From an uncultured Bacteroidales bacterium (GTDB taxonomy: Bacteria > Bacteroidota > Bacteroidia > Bacteroidales > UBA932), in NCBI GenBank assembly GCA_944323245.1, contig CALURT010000003.1:62001-126000 (forward strand): a stretch of DNA of 64,000 nucleotides, in the 5' to 3' direction. Numbering within the stretch: the first letter of the stretch is position 1; each line of letters starts with the position of its first letter. This document shows, one piece after another, positions 17,136 through 25,169 of this stretch. The notes beneath the pieces were generated by a model that ran no database searches, was not told where the DNA came from, and worked only from the letters and a program-made list of their open reading frames with translations. The position numbers and the translations under genes were made by a program.

Positions 17136-18773
17136 TTACAACCAGTCGGACGCATTGAACGTGTCTTTCGGAGCATTCGGTACATTGGCAAAGTATGTGA
17201 CTCCGGTGATTTTCTCAAGGTCCGATACCGACATCATGTCCTTTGCCTGCGGTTCGTGGCCTTTTTCCATGTTGTGGCGGATGACGAAAGCCACGCACTG
17301 GAGTTCGGAAGCGGAGCACGAAGTGACCGCCTTCCCGGTATTGCCGTCCTTGGTCCTTAACAGCACGTAATAATACATGCTCGGTCGTGTGACGTCGTCC
17401 CTGCCTCCGAAACTTATGGTCTCGGGACTGCAGGACTTGCCGTATGCGTCGGTGTAGGTCTCGAAGTAGCAGCCTACCACTTCGTATAGCGTGTCCCTGC
17501 ATACAAGGCCGTCCACATGGTCTTCAAGGTTGTTCCATGCACCGCCTCCGGTATTGAACGTGCCTGACAGTTGAGGGGCGATGTTGGTGTAATAGAATAC
17601 CTGCCTGTTGGTGCTGCTGCTCGATGTGCGTTCCGCAGAGCCGAGCATGTGTCCCTTGTTGCAGCCTCCTCCGGTGTCCTTGGAGTTGTATTGTATGCTT
17701 GCAGGGATTTTAGGGTCTTTCTGGTAGGCATTTGTCCTGTTTGCGCTTCCGACGTACATGTCATGTCTCGGAGCGGCCACCCAGAGCGGGCAATGGTGTT
17801 CGGCACTGTAGCATACGGTGTAGTTCCTTGCCTTCCTGCCTGTGCTGCCGTAGGTTTCGTTGCCGTCGCAGAGGTGGTAGGCATAATAAAGGGTATTGTC
17901 ATCGTCCTTGATGCCGTTGCCGTCCTCATCTGTAATTACAGGCAGTTCGAACCAGCCGACGTCGTTCGGTCTGTCCGGATCAGTTACAGGGTCGTCCGGA
18001 TCCGGATCAGGATCGTCCGGGTCTATGACAGGATCATCAGGATCGTCGGGGTCGGTACCCGGATCATCAGGGTCCGTGCCGGGGTCGACAGGCAGTCCGG
18101 AAACTGCGCCTCTTCTGTAAAGTGTCAGTTCCTGCTGCGAGCCTTTGTAGGCCACGAACCTCGGTGCGGAATTGTTCCACTGCAGCCTTCTGTCCGTAGA
18201 GCCTGCGTTTGTCAGCCGGATGTCATCGGAATATGTTATGTCCCACAGATATTCCGTATCGCTTGCGGTCGGGGCTGTTTCCGTGCGGGAAAGACTGTTC
18301 TTGCTTCCGGTGTATCCGATATATCCCACATTCGATACGTTTATGGAATAGTGGCTGCCGACCTTCTCAATCACGGATCTGTACGGGTCACCCTTTTCCA
18401 CGGGGACGCCTTCAGTCTCGAGATATGTCATGAAGTTGATTTCGCTGCCGTTTTCGGATGCCGGCTGTCCGTAAGTGTCCTCATCCCATGCACCGAATAC
18501 GAGAATCCTCTCGGAGTCCTTGAATGCAATGAGATATTCTCCGCTCCAGTCCTCCATTGCTTCCGACACCAATGTATAATGCGTGATTTCAGGCTCTTCA
18601 GGCTGCGGGTCCTCCTCGTCCGGATTCTCCTCACCTGACGGGTCATCCGGATCAACCGGAGTTTCGGTATTGCCGCCGTTTTCTTCAGGTGTCAGTTCTT
18701 CAGGGCCTTCGCATGAAATGGCGAAAGGCAGCGTACACACGAGTATCGATGCGATCAGATGTCGGATCTTCAT
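17136..18773 (-). CDS. Secreted DNA/RNA non-specific endonuclease-like lipoprotein
   Basis: A 545-residue lipoprotein (signal ending PFAISC-EGPEE). Residues about 25-65 are Pro/Glu/Asp-rich. Residues 65-225 resemble a beta-sandwich substrate- or surface-binding module. A second acidic linker of D-P-D-D-P repeats (residues about 228-263) precedes a C-terminal domain of the NUC1/EndA type. In place of the canonical DRGH catalytic motif it has CNKGHMLGSAER, followed by the expected YYTNIAPQ and WNNLEDHV segments with conserved Asn. Such enzymes degrade extracellular DNA and RNA with a metal ion. The histidine is kept, but Asp-Arg is Asn-Lys, so activity should be tested. It is transcribed alone from 18811-18818. 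Confidence 0.8.
   Translation of the reverse strand: MKIRHLIASILVCTLPFAISCEGPEELTPEENGGNTETPVDPDDPSGEENPDEEDPQPEEPEITHYTLVSEAMEDWSGEYLIAFKDSERILVFGAWDEDTYGQPASENGSEINFMTYLETEGVPVEKGDPYRSVIEKVGSHYSINVSNVGYIGYTGSKNSLSRTETAPTASDTEYLWDITYSDDIRLTNAGSTDRRLQWNNSAPRFVAYKGSQQELTLYRRGAVSGLPVDPGTDPDDPGTDPDDPDDPVIDPDDPDPDPDDPVTDPDRPNDVGWFELPVITDEDGNGIKDDDNTLYYAYHLCDGNETYGSTGRKARNYTVCYSAEHHCPLWVAAPRHDMYVGSANRTNAYQKDPKIPASIQYNSKDTGGGCNKGHMLGSAERTSSSSTNRQVFYYTNIAPQLSGTFNTGGGAWNNLEDHVDGLVCRDTLYEVVGCYFETYTDAYGKSCSPETISFGGRDDVTRPSMYYYVLLRTKDGNTGKAVTSCSASELQCVAFVIRHNMEKGHEPQAKDMMSVSDLEKITGVTYFANVPNAPKDTFNASDWL
17985..18090 (-). repeat. Low-complexity D-P-D-D-P linker repeats inside the nuclease gene
   Basis: Short imperfect direct repeats built from GGATC/GTCCGG units encode an acidic Asp-Pro linker between the N-terminal module and the nuclease domain. 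The unit number may vary between strains by slippage. Confidence 0.7.
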
Positions 18774-18810
18774 ATTATCTTCCTTTATTTTGGTCAGTCA
18801 CAATATTCTA

Positions 18811-18818
18811 CAAATGTA
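18811..18818 (-). promoter_or_regulatory. -7 promoter element for the nuclease lipoprotein
   Basis: TACATTTG on the minus strand fits TAnnTTTG and lies 37 nt before the ATG at 18773. The -33 region has no clear TTTG. Confidence 0.45.
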
Positions 18819-18895
18819 TTGAAATTTCCCGAAAAAAACGGATAGAATTGTCAGATTTATTGATACTGGCCCGTATTTGTTCCGCCCATTTTGCT

Positions 18896-18939
18896 AAAAA
18901 TCTCCTAAGATGCTGGAATATTGCATCTTAGGAGATTTT
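18896..18939 (-). terminator. Intrinsic terminator after tRNA-Pro
   Basis: A perfect 17-bp inverted repeat (18897-18913 and 18923-18939) with a 9-nt loop is followed by a T tract on the minus strand. It lies 3 nt beyond the tRNA-Pro 3' end. The other strand also ends in Ts, so the hairpin could work in both directions. Confidence 0.85.
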
Positions 18940-18942
18940 CGG

Positions 18943-19015
18943 TCGGGATGAGGCGACTCGAACGCCCGACCCCTACGTCCCGAACGTAGTGCGCTACCAA
19001 CTGCGCTACATCCCG
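18943..19015 (-). tRNA. tRNA-Pro (CGG)
   Basis: The minus strand folds into a cloverleaf: acceptor CGGGATG pairs with CATCCCG, anticodon stem CTACG/CGTAG with loop TTCGGGA gives anticodon CGG, and the T arm has GTTCGAGTC. The discriminator base is A and CCA is not encoded. It lies downstream of rpsT with no promoter of its own visible, so it is probably processed from the tRNA-Glu/rpsT transcript by read-through of the 19031-19068 hairpin. Confidence 0.95.
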
Positions 19016-19030
19016 ATTTTTTGTTTTTAT

Positions 19031-19068
19031 GAAAAAGAAGCTGTCGAAGTTGTGACAGCTTCTTTTTC
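19031..19068 (-). terminator. Hairpin after rpsT
   Basis: A perfect 15-bp inverted repeat (19031-19045 and 19054-19068) with an 8-nt loop lies 33 nt after the rpsT stop; the minus-strand 3' arm ends in C, followed by ATAAAAACAA rather than a strong T run. It may be a partial terminator or a processing site between rpsT and tRNA-Pro. Confidence 0.65.
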
Positions 19069-19101
19069 AGCTATTGAAAACCTTTAAATGGTTAATTTTT
19101 T

Positions 19102-19356
19102 CTATGAAAGTCTGTTGATGTAAACTGCTATACCGCTCTTGAGGTTTGCAGCCTTGTTCTTGTGAATCACTCCGATTTTGGCAAGTTTGTCAATCATTGA
19201 ATAGACTTTCGGAGCATTGGCTTCTGCTGCAGCCTTGTCAGTAGTGTTTCTCAACGCACGTATTGCGTTTCTCGTAGTCTTCGCATAATACCTGTTATGC
19301 AATCTGCGCCTCTCGCTTTGGCGATTGCGCTTGTCTGCTGATGCGTGATTTGCCAT
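19102..19356 (-). CDS. rpsT: 30S ribosomal protein S20
   Basis: An 84-residue, Lys/Arg-rich helical protein starting [18 protein letters not shown] and containing the usual S20 positions [12 protein letters not shown] and [17 protein letters not shown]20 binds 16S rRNA early in 30S assembly. It lies 23 nt after tRNA-Glu and shares its transcript; S20 next to tRNA-Glu is a typical Bacteroidota arrangement. Confidence 0.96.
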   Translation of the reverse strand: MANHASADKRNRQSERRRLHNRYYAKTTRNAIRALRNTTDKAAAEANAPKVYSMIDKLAKIGVIHKNKAANLKSGIAVYINRLS

Positions 19357-19379
19357 TGTTTTTATTTTTTATATTTTCG

Positions 19380-19451
19380 TAGTGGGTAGGGGAATCGAAC
19401 CCCTATTGCAAGAATGAAAATCTTGAGTACTAACCGTTATACGAACCCACC
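19380..19451 (-). tRNA. tRNA-Glu (TTC)
   Basis: Minus-strand cloverleaf: acceptor GGTGGGT pairs with ACCCACT (one G-T pair), D arm with GTATAACGGTTAGTAC, anticodon stem CAAGA/TCTTG with loop TTTTCAT giving anticodon TTC, and T arm GTTCGATTC. CCA is not encoded. Transcription comes from the promoter at 19729-19759 through a leader of about 270 nt. Confidence 0.96.
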
Positions 19452-19457
19452 GTTTAT

Positions 19458-19701
19458 CGTTTCTTTTGCCGCAATACTGCGTCAGACTTCGTCTCGTCGT
19501 CAGTCATTTACCAAAGTAAACTCCTTTCCTCCTCACTCGTCTTTCTTGTCTTGCGACAAAACAAACTTCAAACTTTTTTTCGTTTCTTTTGGGTAATAAC
19601 TGCATTGTCGTCGCTCATTCCTCCTCACAACCGCCAAGGTTGCTGCGTCGTCATTCGCTTGACGGCTTTGTTCTTACCGCAAAACAAACTTCAAACTTTT
19701 T
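19458..19701 (-). repeat. 123-bp tandem duplication in the tRNA-Glu leader
   Basis: Two copies, 19458-19578 and 19581-19701, share identical ends in the same register. CGTTTCTTTT occurs at 19458 and 19581, and the block beginning AAAACAAACTTCAAAC at 19558 and 19681, always 123 nt apart. The middles have diverged, but each keeps a small hairpin at nearly the same relative place (19507-19520 and 19628-19642) with different sequence. No reading frame or tRNA fold is seen inside. It is the whole spacer between the promoter and tRNA-Glu. Confidence 0.7.
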
Positions 19702-19728
19702 ACAGTCCCCTCCTTTCTTTGGGGAGTG

Positions 19729-19759
19729 CAAAGGTATGTAATATTTTTTTTATGACAAA
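19729..19759 (-). promoter_or_regulatory. Promoter for tRNA-Glu / rpsT / tRNA-Pro
   Basis: On the minus strand TTTG (19756-19759), a 19-nt spacer and TACCTTTG (19729-19736) form a full Bacteroidota primary-sigma promoter. The spacing equals that of the tRNA-Asn promoter at 36105-36135. It sits just past the stop of the DUF4837 gene. Confidence 0.8.
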
Positions 19760-19765
19760 ATATTT

Positions 19766-20776
19766 TTATTCTTTTTCTTCTTTATCTGCCCATTCGAACG
19801 AATAGAGAATGGATTCGACCTGGCGCAGATAGTTTCTCTTGTCATATCTTGGAGCATATACAAAACCTTCAAGGACAATGATTTCCTTTCCGTCCCTGCT
19901 GTAGAATGAATGCGAGACGAACGGTCCGCCCATGTAGTCGTTGTAGACTTCCCACAGACCTCTGACCTGAGCGAAATGCCGGCCGTTGTACTTTATATAT
20001 TCAAGGGACGGGTCTGCGGCGGTGCTTGTGATCATGTATGTGTTTTCAAACATGCCGGGCACGTTGGCTTTCAGGACCTCGTTCCTCTTGTCTATGATTT
20101 TCTGCAGGCTGAGCTCATCTTCCGTACCTTCTGCCGGATATTTGTAGATGAAGACGTCCTGCATGGTGTACTGAGTGTCGTATGCTATCCAGAGGAAGTC
20201 CTGCGTCTGTTTTTTGAGCACGTAACCCGTAGGGAAATGCGGCGCTCCGTCTGCGAACGCCGTGATTACCGGAATCAGGGAACGCTCCTCATACATTATG
20301 GAATTGGCTATGATGCGGTTCCTTTCCGCCTGTTCAAGCATTTCGAGAATGGTGTCGCTGTTTTCATCCAAAAGCTCTATGGCAGTCTTGCTGTCCGGCG
20401 CATCGATGCTTATGACACACTGCGGGGTGGCCCATACGTCGGTGCGGTAGGCCACTTTCGCTTCCGTGACAGATCTGTCCACGTTTATCAGCACGAGGTT
20501 GCGGTGTATCTGGAAGATATTGGTGAAATTGACTGGGGCAATGTTGATGAGGGTGTAGAGCGGTTCCCTCTGCGGCAGGAACGGACAGTCGCTTGCAAGG
20601 AGTTCCCTGACGTCATTCCCGAGGTCACCCTCCCAGTCGTATTTGTTGAGCACGACGATTACTTCTCCGGCCTTGCCGCTGACGTTCGGAAGCAGGGGCT
20701 TTCTGTTTCCGTTTCCGCATGAAGCAATGATTGCCAATACGATGGCTGCTGCAAATAATCTGATGATCGGTTTCAT
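19766..20776 (-). CDS. DUF4837 family lipoprotein
   Basis: A 336-residue lipoprotein: signal MKPIIRLFAAAIVLAIIASC with the lipidated Cys near residue 20, then GKAGEVIVVLNKYDWEGDLGNDVRELLASD and a long alpha/beta body. The layout matches DUF4837, a Bacteroidota-specific envelope family of unknown function commonly encoded next to rseP. It is 34 nt downstream of rseP and ends the dxr-rseP transcription unit. No catalytic motif is visible. Confidence 0.85.
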   Translation of the reverse strand: MKPIIRLFAAAIVLAIIASCGNGNRKPLLPNVSGKAGEVIVVLNKYDWEGDLGNDVRELLASDCPFLPQREPLYTLINIAPVNFTNIFQIHRNLVLINVDRSVTEAKVAYRTDVWATPQCVISIDAPDSKTAIELLDENSDTILEMLEQAERNRIIANSIMYEERSLIPVITAFADGAPHFPTGYVLKKQTQDFLWIAYDTQYTMQDVFIYKYPAEGTEDELSLQKIIDKRNEVLKANVPGMFENTYMITSTAADPSLEYIKYNGRHFAQVRGLWEVYNDYMGGPFVSHSFYSRDGKEIIVLEGFVYAPRYDKRNYLRQVESILYSFEWADKEEKE

Positions 20777-20810
20777 GGTGGATATGTTTTTTCGTTTATT
20801 GTCTTATTGC

Positions 20811-22115
20811 CTATCTGACAAGTCTCCCTATGTCATTGCCGAAGGCCAATATCATGATGGCGAAAAGCAGGATCATGCCTATGACCTGTGCTCCGGCGAG
20901 GAATTTGTCCGAAGGTTTCTTTCCGGTAATCATTTCGTACAGGGTGAACACTATATGACCTCCGTCCAATGCCGGAATCGGCAGCAGGTTCATTACCCCC
21001 AGCATGATGGACAGCAGTGCCAGAATGTTGAGAAACCCGTACCAGTTCCATTTGGACGGAAAAATCTGCCCGATGGTAATGAAGCTTCCCACGGACTTGT
21101 AGGCTTCCGTGCTCGGGTTGAACACGAGTTTCAGATCCTGTACGTAACTTCCTATTGTAGTGAATGTATGTCTGATGCCGGCAGGTACAGCCGACCACAG
21201 GGTGTATTCCCTTGTCTCTATTCCGGGCAGCTGCGTATATATGCCGAGAAGTCCGGACGTGTCCACCTGCAGGGGCATTGCCAATGTGTCCGCCCCTCTT
21301 ATCACTTCTGCGGTGACGGCTGATCCGGCATGCGCTGCGAGGATTTTTCTCGAATCCTGCACATACTCGAACTTTTCCCCGTCTATGGAGATGATTCTGT
21401 CGCCCTTTGCAAGTCCGGCGTCATGGTTTACGGAAGTCTCCATGACAGTGTCGATGACGAAAGGCACGGCCAATGAAAACATGCCGGTCGAATTGAGCAT
21501 GTCGCCTATCTTGCTGTGGTCGATGTAGATGTCCAACGTGTCTCCGTCCCTGAGTATGGTGACCTTGTCGGCGGTATTCCTGACTATATCGGCCTGAAGC
21601 ATTTCGAAGCGCTCCGGTTTCTCGTCGTCAATCATCAGTATCCTGTCGCCTGTCCGGAATCCCATGTCGTACGCCAGTTCATTGACATAGATGCTGTTGT
21701 TTTCATTGCTGATGTAGCTTTCACCCCATCCGGCCATCAGACCTATATATACAAGGATGGCGAAAATGAAGTTGAACAGCACGCCTCCGGCCATTACGAG
21801 AAGTCTCTGCCATGCCGGTTTGCTCCTGAATTCCCATGGCTTGGGCTCGCTTTTCATGGCCTCGGTGTCCATCGATTCGTCTATCATTCCGGCAATCTTG
21901 CAATAGCCTCCGAGCGGAAGCCAGCCTATCCCGTACTCCGTTTCGGATTTTTTCGGCTTGAACCTGAAAAGGGCAAAGCCGGCATCGAAGAAAAGGTAGA
22001 ATTTCTCCACCCTTATCTTGAAAAGTTTGGCAAAGCAGAAATGTCCGAATTCATGAATGAGAATCAGAATCGAAAGTGCGAGAATAACCTGTATTATCTT
22101 GATGAGAACTACCAT
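20811..22115 (-). CDS. rseP: Site-2 protease RseP/MmpA family
   Basis: A 434-residue intramembrane zinc metalloprotease. The first membrane helix carries the HEFGH catalytic motif (residues about 21-25), two PDZ-like domains occupy the middle (around MGFRTGDRILMID and AGLAKGDRIISIDG), and the C-terminal membrane part holds the LDGGH motif (third zinc ligand Asp). It cleaves membrane-bound anti-sigma factors and signal peptide remnants. It follows dxr by 12 nt. Confidence 0.95.
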   Translation of the reverse strand: MVVLIKIIQVILALSILILIHEFGHFCFAKLFKIRVEKFYLFFDAGFALFRFKPKKSETEYGIGWLPLGGYCKIAGMIDESMDTEAMKSEPKPWEFRSKPAWQRLLVMAGGVLFNFIFAILVYIGLMAGWGESYISNENNSIYVNELAYDMGFRTGDRILMIDDEKPERFEMLQADIVRNTADKVTILRDGDTLDIYIDHSKIGDMLNSTGMFSLAVPFVIDTVMETSVNHDAGLAKGDRIISIDGEKFEYVQDSRKILAAHAGSAVTAEVIRGADTLAMPLQVDTSGLLGIYTQLPGIETREYTLWSAVPAGIRHTFTTIGSYVQDLKLVFNPSTEAYKSVGSFITIGQIFPSKWNWYGFLNILALLSIMLGVMNLLPIPALDGGHIVFTLYEMITGKKPSDKFLAGAQVIGMILLFAIMILAFGNDIGRLVR

Positions 22116-22127
22116 CTTTCCTTATAA

Positions 22128-23291
22128 TCAATATCGTGTCCGTATAATTTCGGTCGCCTTGGCCTTGGCTGCCTCGTCCGTAGCGTAGATAGAGGCAAGG
22201 TCGGGCGATGCCGCAAAATCCACGCCATCCATACATTCGGTTACAATGTCGGTGATGTCGTAGAATCCTATCCTGTCTTCGAGAAATGCCCTTACGGCAA
22301 CTTCATTTGCCGCATTCATTATGCACGGCATGTTTCCGCCCTTGTCCGAGGCTCTGCGTGCAATATCCAATGCGGGGAACCTGTCCATGTCCGGCTCATG
22401 GAATTCGATGTGCCCGAGGGCGGCGAAATCTAATTTCCTGTTGTCGAGCGGCAGCCGGGCCGGGTATCCGAGAGCGAACTGTATCGGTTCCCTCATGTCG
22501 GGACAGCCCATCTGGGCAATGACGGCGCCGTCATGAAATTCCACCATGGAATGAATGACAGACTGCGGGTGGATGATGACGTTTATCTTTTCGACAGGGG
22601 TGTCGAAAAGCCATCTGGCTTCGATTATTTCCAATCCTTTGTTCATCATGGTGGCCGAATCTATGGTGATCTTGTCTCCCATCTTCCATTGCGGGTGCTT
22701 CAGGGCATCTTCCTTGCGCGCACGGGCGATTCTGTCCTTGTCCCATGTCCTGAACGGGCCTCCGGAAGCGGTAAGGTGCAGTCTGGCGATTTCGGCGTCC
22801 GGCGAGCATAGCAGGCACTGGAAAATGGCCGAATGTTCGGAATCCACCGGAAGAACCGGTACCCTGTATCTGTGGGCCGCCTCCATTACGATATGGCCTG
22901 CGGCGACAAGTGTCTCCTTGTTTGCCAATGCTATAGCCTTGCCTGCCTTTATGGCGGCCAATGTGGGTTTGAGCCCGCTGAAGCCGACCATGGCGGCGAG
23001 CACCATGTCGATATTGTCTTCTCCGACAAGTCCGCAGACGGAATCCATGCCTGCAAAGACCTTGATACAGTGCGGCTGCAAGGCTTCGGCCACGGCTTCG
23101 TATTTGTCTTCGTTGCAGATTACCACCGAATTGGCGTTGAATTTAATCGCCTGCTCTATCAGGAGACTGTCGTTGTTGTTGGCTGTCAGAAGTTCCACCT
23201 CAAACAGGTCGGGATGCTGGCTTATCACGTCCAATGCCTGACGTCCTATCGAGCCTGTGGAGCCGAGAATTGCTATGCGTCGCTTTTCCAT
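22128..23291 (-). CDS. dxr: 1-deoxy-D-xylulose-5-phosphate reductoisomerase
   Basis: A 387-residue enzyme of the MEP isoprenoid pathway that converts DOXP to MEP with NADPH. The N-terminal nucleotide motif is LGSTGSIGRQALDV. Substrate and metal segments follow: ANKETLVAAGHIV, LPVDSEHSAIFQCL, LTASGGPFRTW, ATMMNKGLEIIEA and HPQSVIHSMVEFHDG. All are intact and length is normal. Its ATG overlaps the stop of the upstream M23 gene by one base (TAATG). Confidence 0.97.
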   Translation of the reverse strand: MEKRRIAILGSTGSIGRQALDVISQHPDLFEVELLTANNNDSLLIEQAIKFNANSVVICNEDKYEAVAEALQPHCIKVFAGMDSVCGLVGEDNIDMVLAAMVGFSGLKPTLAAIKAGKAIALANKETLVAAGHIVMEAAHRYRVPVLPVDSEHSAIFQCLLCSPDAEIARLHLTASGGPFRTWDKDRIARARKEDALKHPQWKMGDKITIDSATMMNKGLEIIEARWLFDTPVEKINVIIHPQSVIHSMVEFHDGAVIAQMGCPDMREPIQFALGYPARLPLDNRKLDFAALGHIEFHEPDMDRFPALDIARRASDKGGNMPCIMNAANEVAVRAFLEDRIGFYDITDIVTECMDGVDFAASPDLASIYATDEAAKAKATEIIRTRY

Positions 23292-24136
23292 TAGAAATTG
23301 ATGTATTTTGCAGGGTCCACGGCCTCACCCTTGTACCAGAGTTCAAAATGAAGGTGGTCACCGGTGCTGAGGCTTCCGGTGTTGCCGAGCAATGCTATCG
23401 ACGAGCCTGCGGTAACCTTGTCTCCGGCCTTTTTCAGCAGTTTCTGATTGTGCTTGTATATGGAAACTATGTCGTTGTCGTGCTGCAGGGCTATCGAATA
23501 TCCTGATTCGTCGTTCCAGCCGGCGTATATTACCGTCCCGTCAAGAACGGCCTTCACGACTGTATTGGCCGGAGCCGTGATGTCGATGTACGGATGCGAA
23601 ACCTTGTCATATCCCAAGGAAACCACACCTTTTACGGGAACGAAGAAATGCATGCCTTCTATGCGGAGGTCCCGTGTATTGCCTGCCGAAATGCCGAACT
23701 GCTCTTCCTCGGCGATACTGCTTCTCAACACCGAGTCCTGCTGGCGGAACGCCTCCTTCTGAAAGTCCGTTTTGGACATCGGCCCGGCACTCTTGATCAG
23801 ACTGTCGATCCTTACGGGTTCCTCGCCTTCGAAGATCCTTTTCAGATTTTCGGAATAAAGGGCCCAACGTGACACTATCATTTCAAGCGAATCCACTTTC
23901 ATGGCATTCTGGATGGCAGCACGCCTCGTGACGGCGTCCGGATAGCCGGGAATGAATGTCCTGAGAGGGGTAAACGCCACGAGCGCATATATGACAAGGA
24001 AAATTATCACCGCAGCGGATACGCCGAAGACGATGACGCCGTTCTTCGTGAAACGGACGGAGCGGATGTGCCTGTGCGTCTCGTCGTCAACGACTATGAG
24101 GCGGAAATTCCTGATTTTTTTGTCTTTGGTTTGCAT
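23291..24136 (-). CDS. M23 family metallopeptidase, membrane-anchored
   Basis: A 281-residue protein with a cytoplasmic N-terminus (RLIVVDDETHRHIRSVRFT), one membrane segment (about residues 33-55), a helical spacer and a C-terminal M23 domain. The zinc-binding residues lie in SHPYIDI (H-x3-D) and HLHFE (H-x-H). It is probably a periplasmic peptidoglycan endopeptidase. It is the first gene of the M23-dxr-rseP-DUF4837 unit and is divergent from ruvX; the ruvX promoter overlaps its start codon. Confidence 0.9.
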   Translation of the reverse strand: MQTKDKKIRNFRLIVVDDETHRHIRSVRFTKNGVIVFGVSAAVIIFLVIYALVAFTPLRTFIPGYPDAVTRRAAIQNAMKVDSLEMIVSRWALYSENLKRIFEGEEPVRIDSLIKSAGPMSKTDFQKEAFRQQDSVLRSSIAEEEQFGISAGNTRDLRIEGMHFFVPVKGVVSLGYDKVSHPYIDITAPANTVVKAVLDGTVIYAGWNDESGYSIALQHDNDIVSIYKHNQKLLKKAGDKVTAGSSIALLGNTGSLSTGDHLHFELWYKGEAVDPAKYINF

Positions 24137-24156
24137 ATAAATTTATGTTACCTTTG
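24125..24156 (+). promoter_or_regulatory. ruvX operon promoter
   Basis: TTTG (24125-24128), a 20-nt spacer and TACCTTTG (24149-24156) match the Bacteroidota -33/-7 consensus. The -7 element ends 8 nt before the ruvX ATG, so the message would have almost no leader. It overlaps the first codons of the divergent M23 gene. Confidence 0.8.
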
Positions 24157-24164
24157 TATCCGTT

Positions 24165-24587
24165 ATGGACAGGATTATCGGCATAGATTATGGAAGGAAA
24201 AGGGTCGGCGTGGCTGTAAGCGACCCTCTCGGAATCTTTGCGTCAGCATTGGATACAGTACATTCTGCAAAGATAATAGATTATCTCAAAAGTTACTCTG
24301 AAAAAGAAAATGTTGTGAAATTCGTCGTCGGCTATCCCATGAATATGGACAACAGGCCGTCGGAAGCGGCGAAAGACGTGGACGCGTTTCTCAATCTGCT
24401 GAAAAAACGTTTTCCCGGAATCCCGGTAGAGCTTGAGGACGAGAGATTTACATCCGTACTTGCCCACAGGGCCATGATTGACGGGGGGATGAAGGCGAAG
24501 GACAGGAGGGACAAGGCTTCCGTGGACAAGATAAGCGCAGCCATTATCCTGCAGAGTTACATTGACAGAACGAAAAACGGACATTGA
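24165..24587 (+). CDS. ruvX: RuvX/YqgF pre-16S rRNA nuclease
   Basis: A 140-residue RNase H-fold protein: RIIGIDYGRKRVGVAVSDP holds the first catalytic Asp, then VVGYPMNMDNRPSEAAKDV, DERFTS and a C-terminal DKISAAIIL helix with the last acidic residue. The family (also annotated Holliday junction resolvase-like) trims the 5' end of 16S rRNA in bacteria. It heads the ruvX-def-phosphomannomutase run. Confidence 0.93.
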   Translation: MDRIIGIDYGRKRVGVAVSDPLGIFASALDTVHSAKIIDYLKSYSEKENVVKFVVGYPMNMDNRPSEAAKDVDAFLNLLKKRFPGIPVELEDERFTSVLAHRAMIDGGMKAKDRRDKASVDKISAAIILQSYIDRTKNGH

Positions 24588-24612
24588 AATATATAAAAGG
24601 ATTATAACAGTC

Positions 24613-25167
24613 ATGAAATTACCTATTTATCTATACGGGTCGGAGGTCTTGAGAACTCCGGCGAAGCAGGCGGACATGGACAGAAAAGAGGAGATTGCGG
24701 CACTGATAGCCGACATGGAGGAAACTCTTGCGACTGCGGACGGCTGCGGATTGGCGGCACCTCAGGTTGGCGTGTCCGAAAGAATCATTATGGTGGACGG
24801 CCGTGAATTGGCCGACACATACCCCTATCTGAAAGATTTCAAACGGGTTATGATCAATCCGGTCGTATTGGAGGAAAGCAGCGTGACGGCCGATTATTCG
24901 GAAGGTTGCCTCAGCGTTCCCGGGATTTTCGCCGAAGTGCGCAGGCCTGCGAAAATAAAAGTTGAATTTTTTAACGAAAAATTTGAAAAAGTTACGGAAG
25001 AATTCGATAAATTCGCATGTAGGATGGTCCAGCACGAACTCGACCATCTCGACGGGAAGATATTTGTCGACAAAGTGGCCCCGATACGGAGGAAACTGAT
25101 AGCGAAAAAGCTGCAGAACATTGCGAGGGGCAAGGTTTCGGCTCATTATAAAACTAAAATCGACTGA
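24613..25167 (+). CDS. def: Peptide deformylase
   Basis: A 184-residue metalloenzyme that removes the formyl group from nascent proteins. All three motifs are seen: GCGLAAPQVG (motif 1), EGCLS (motif 2, metal-binding Cys) and QHELDHLDG (motif 3, the two metal-binding His and catalytic Glu). The ATG at 24613, 25 nt after ruvX, gives the standard MKLPIYLYGSEVLR start; an upstream in-frame ATG lies inside ruvX. Confidence 0.96.
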   Translation: MKLPIYLYGSEVLRTPAKQADMDRKEEIAALIADMEETLATADGCGLAAPQVGVSERIIMVDGRELADTYPYLKDFKRVMINPVVLEESSVTADYSEGCLSVPGIFAEVRRPAKIKVEFFNEKFEKVTEEFDKFACRMVQHELDHLDGKIFVDKVAPIRRKLIAKKLQNIARGKVSAHYKTKID

Positions 25168-25169
25168 TT

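Noticed and set aside
17571..18638. Long (355-codon) plus-strand frame antisense to the nuclease gene
   Set aside because: A shadow frame of a biased coding sequence; the Asp-Pro repeats on the other strand keep it open.
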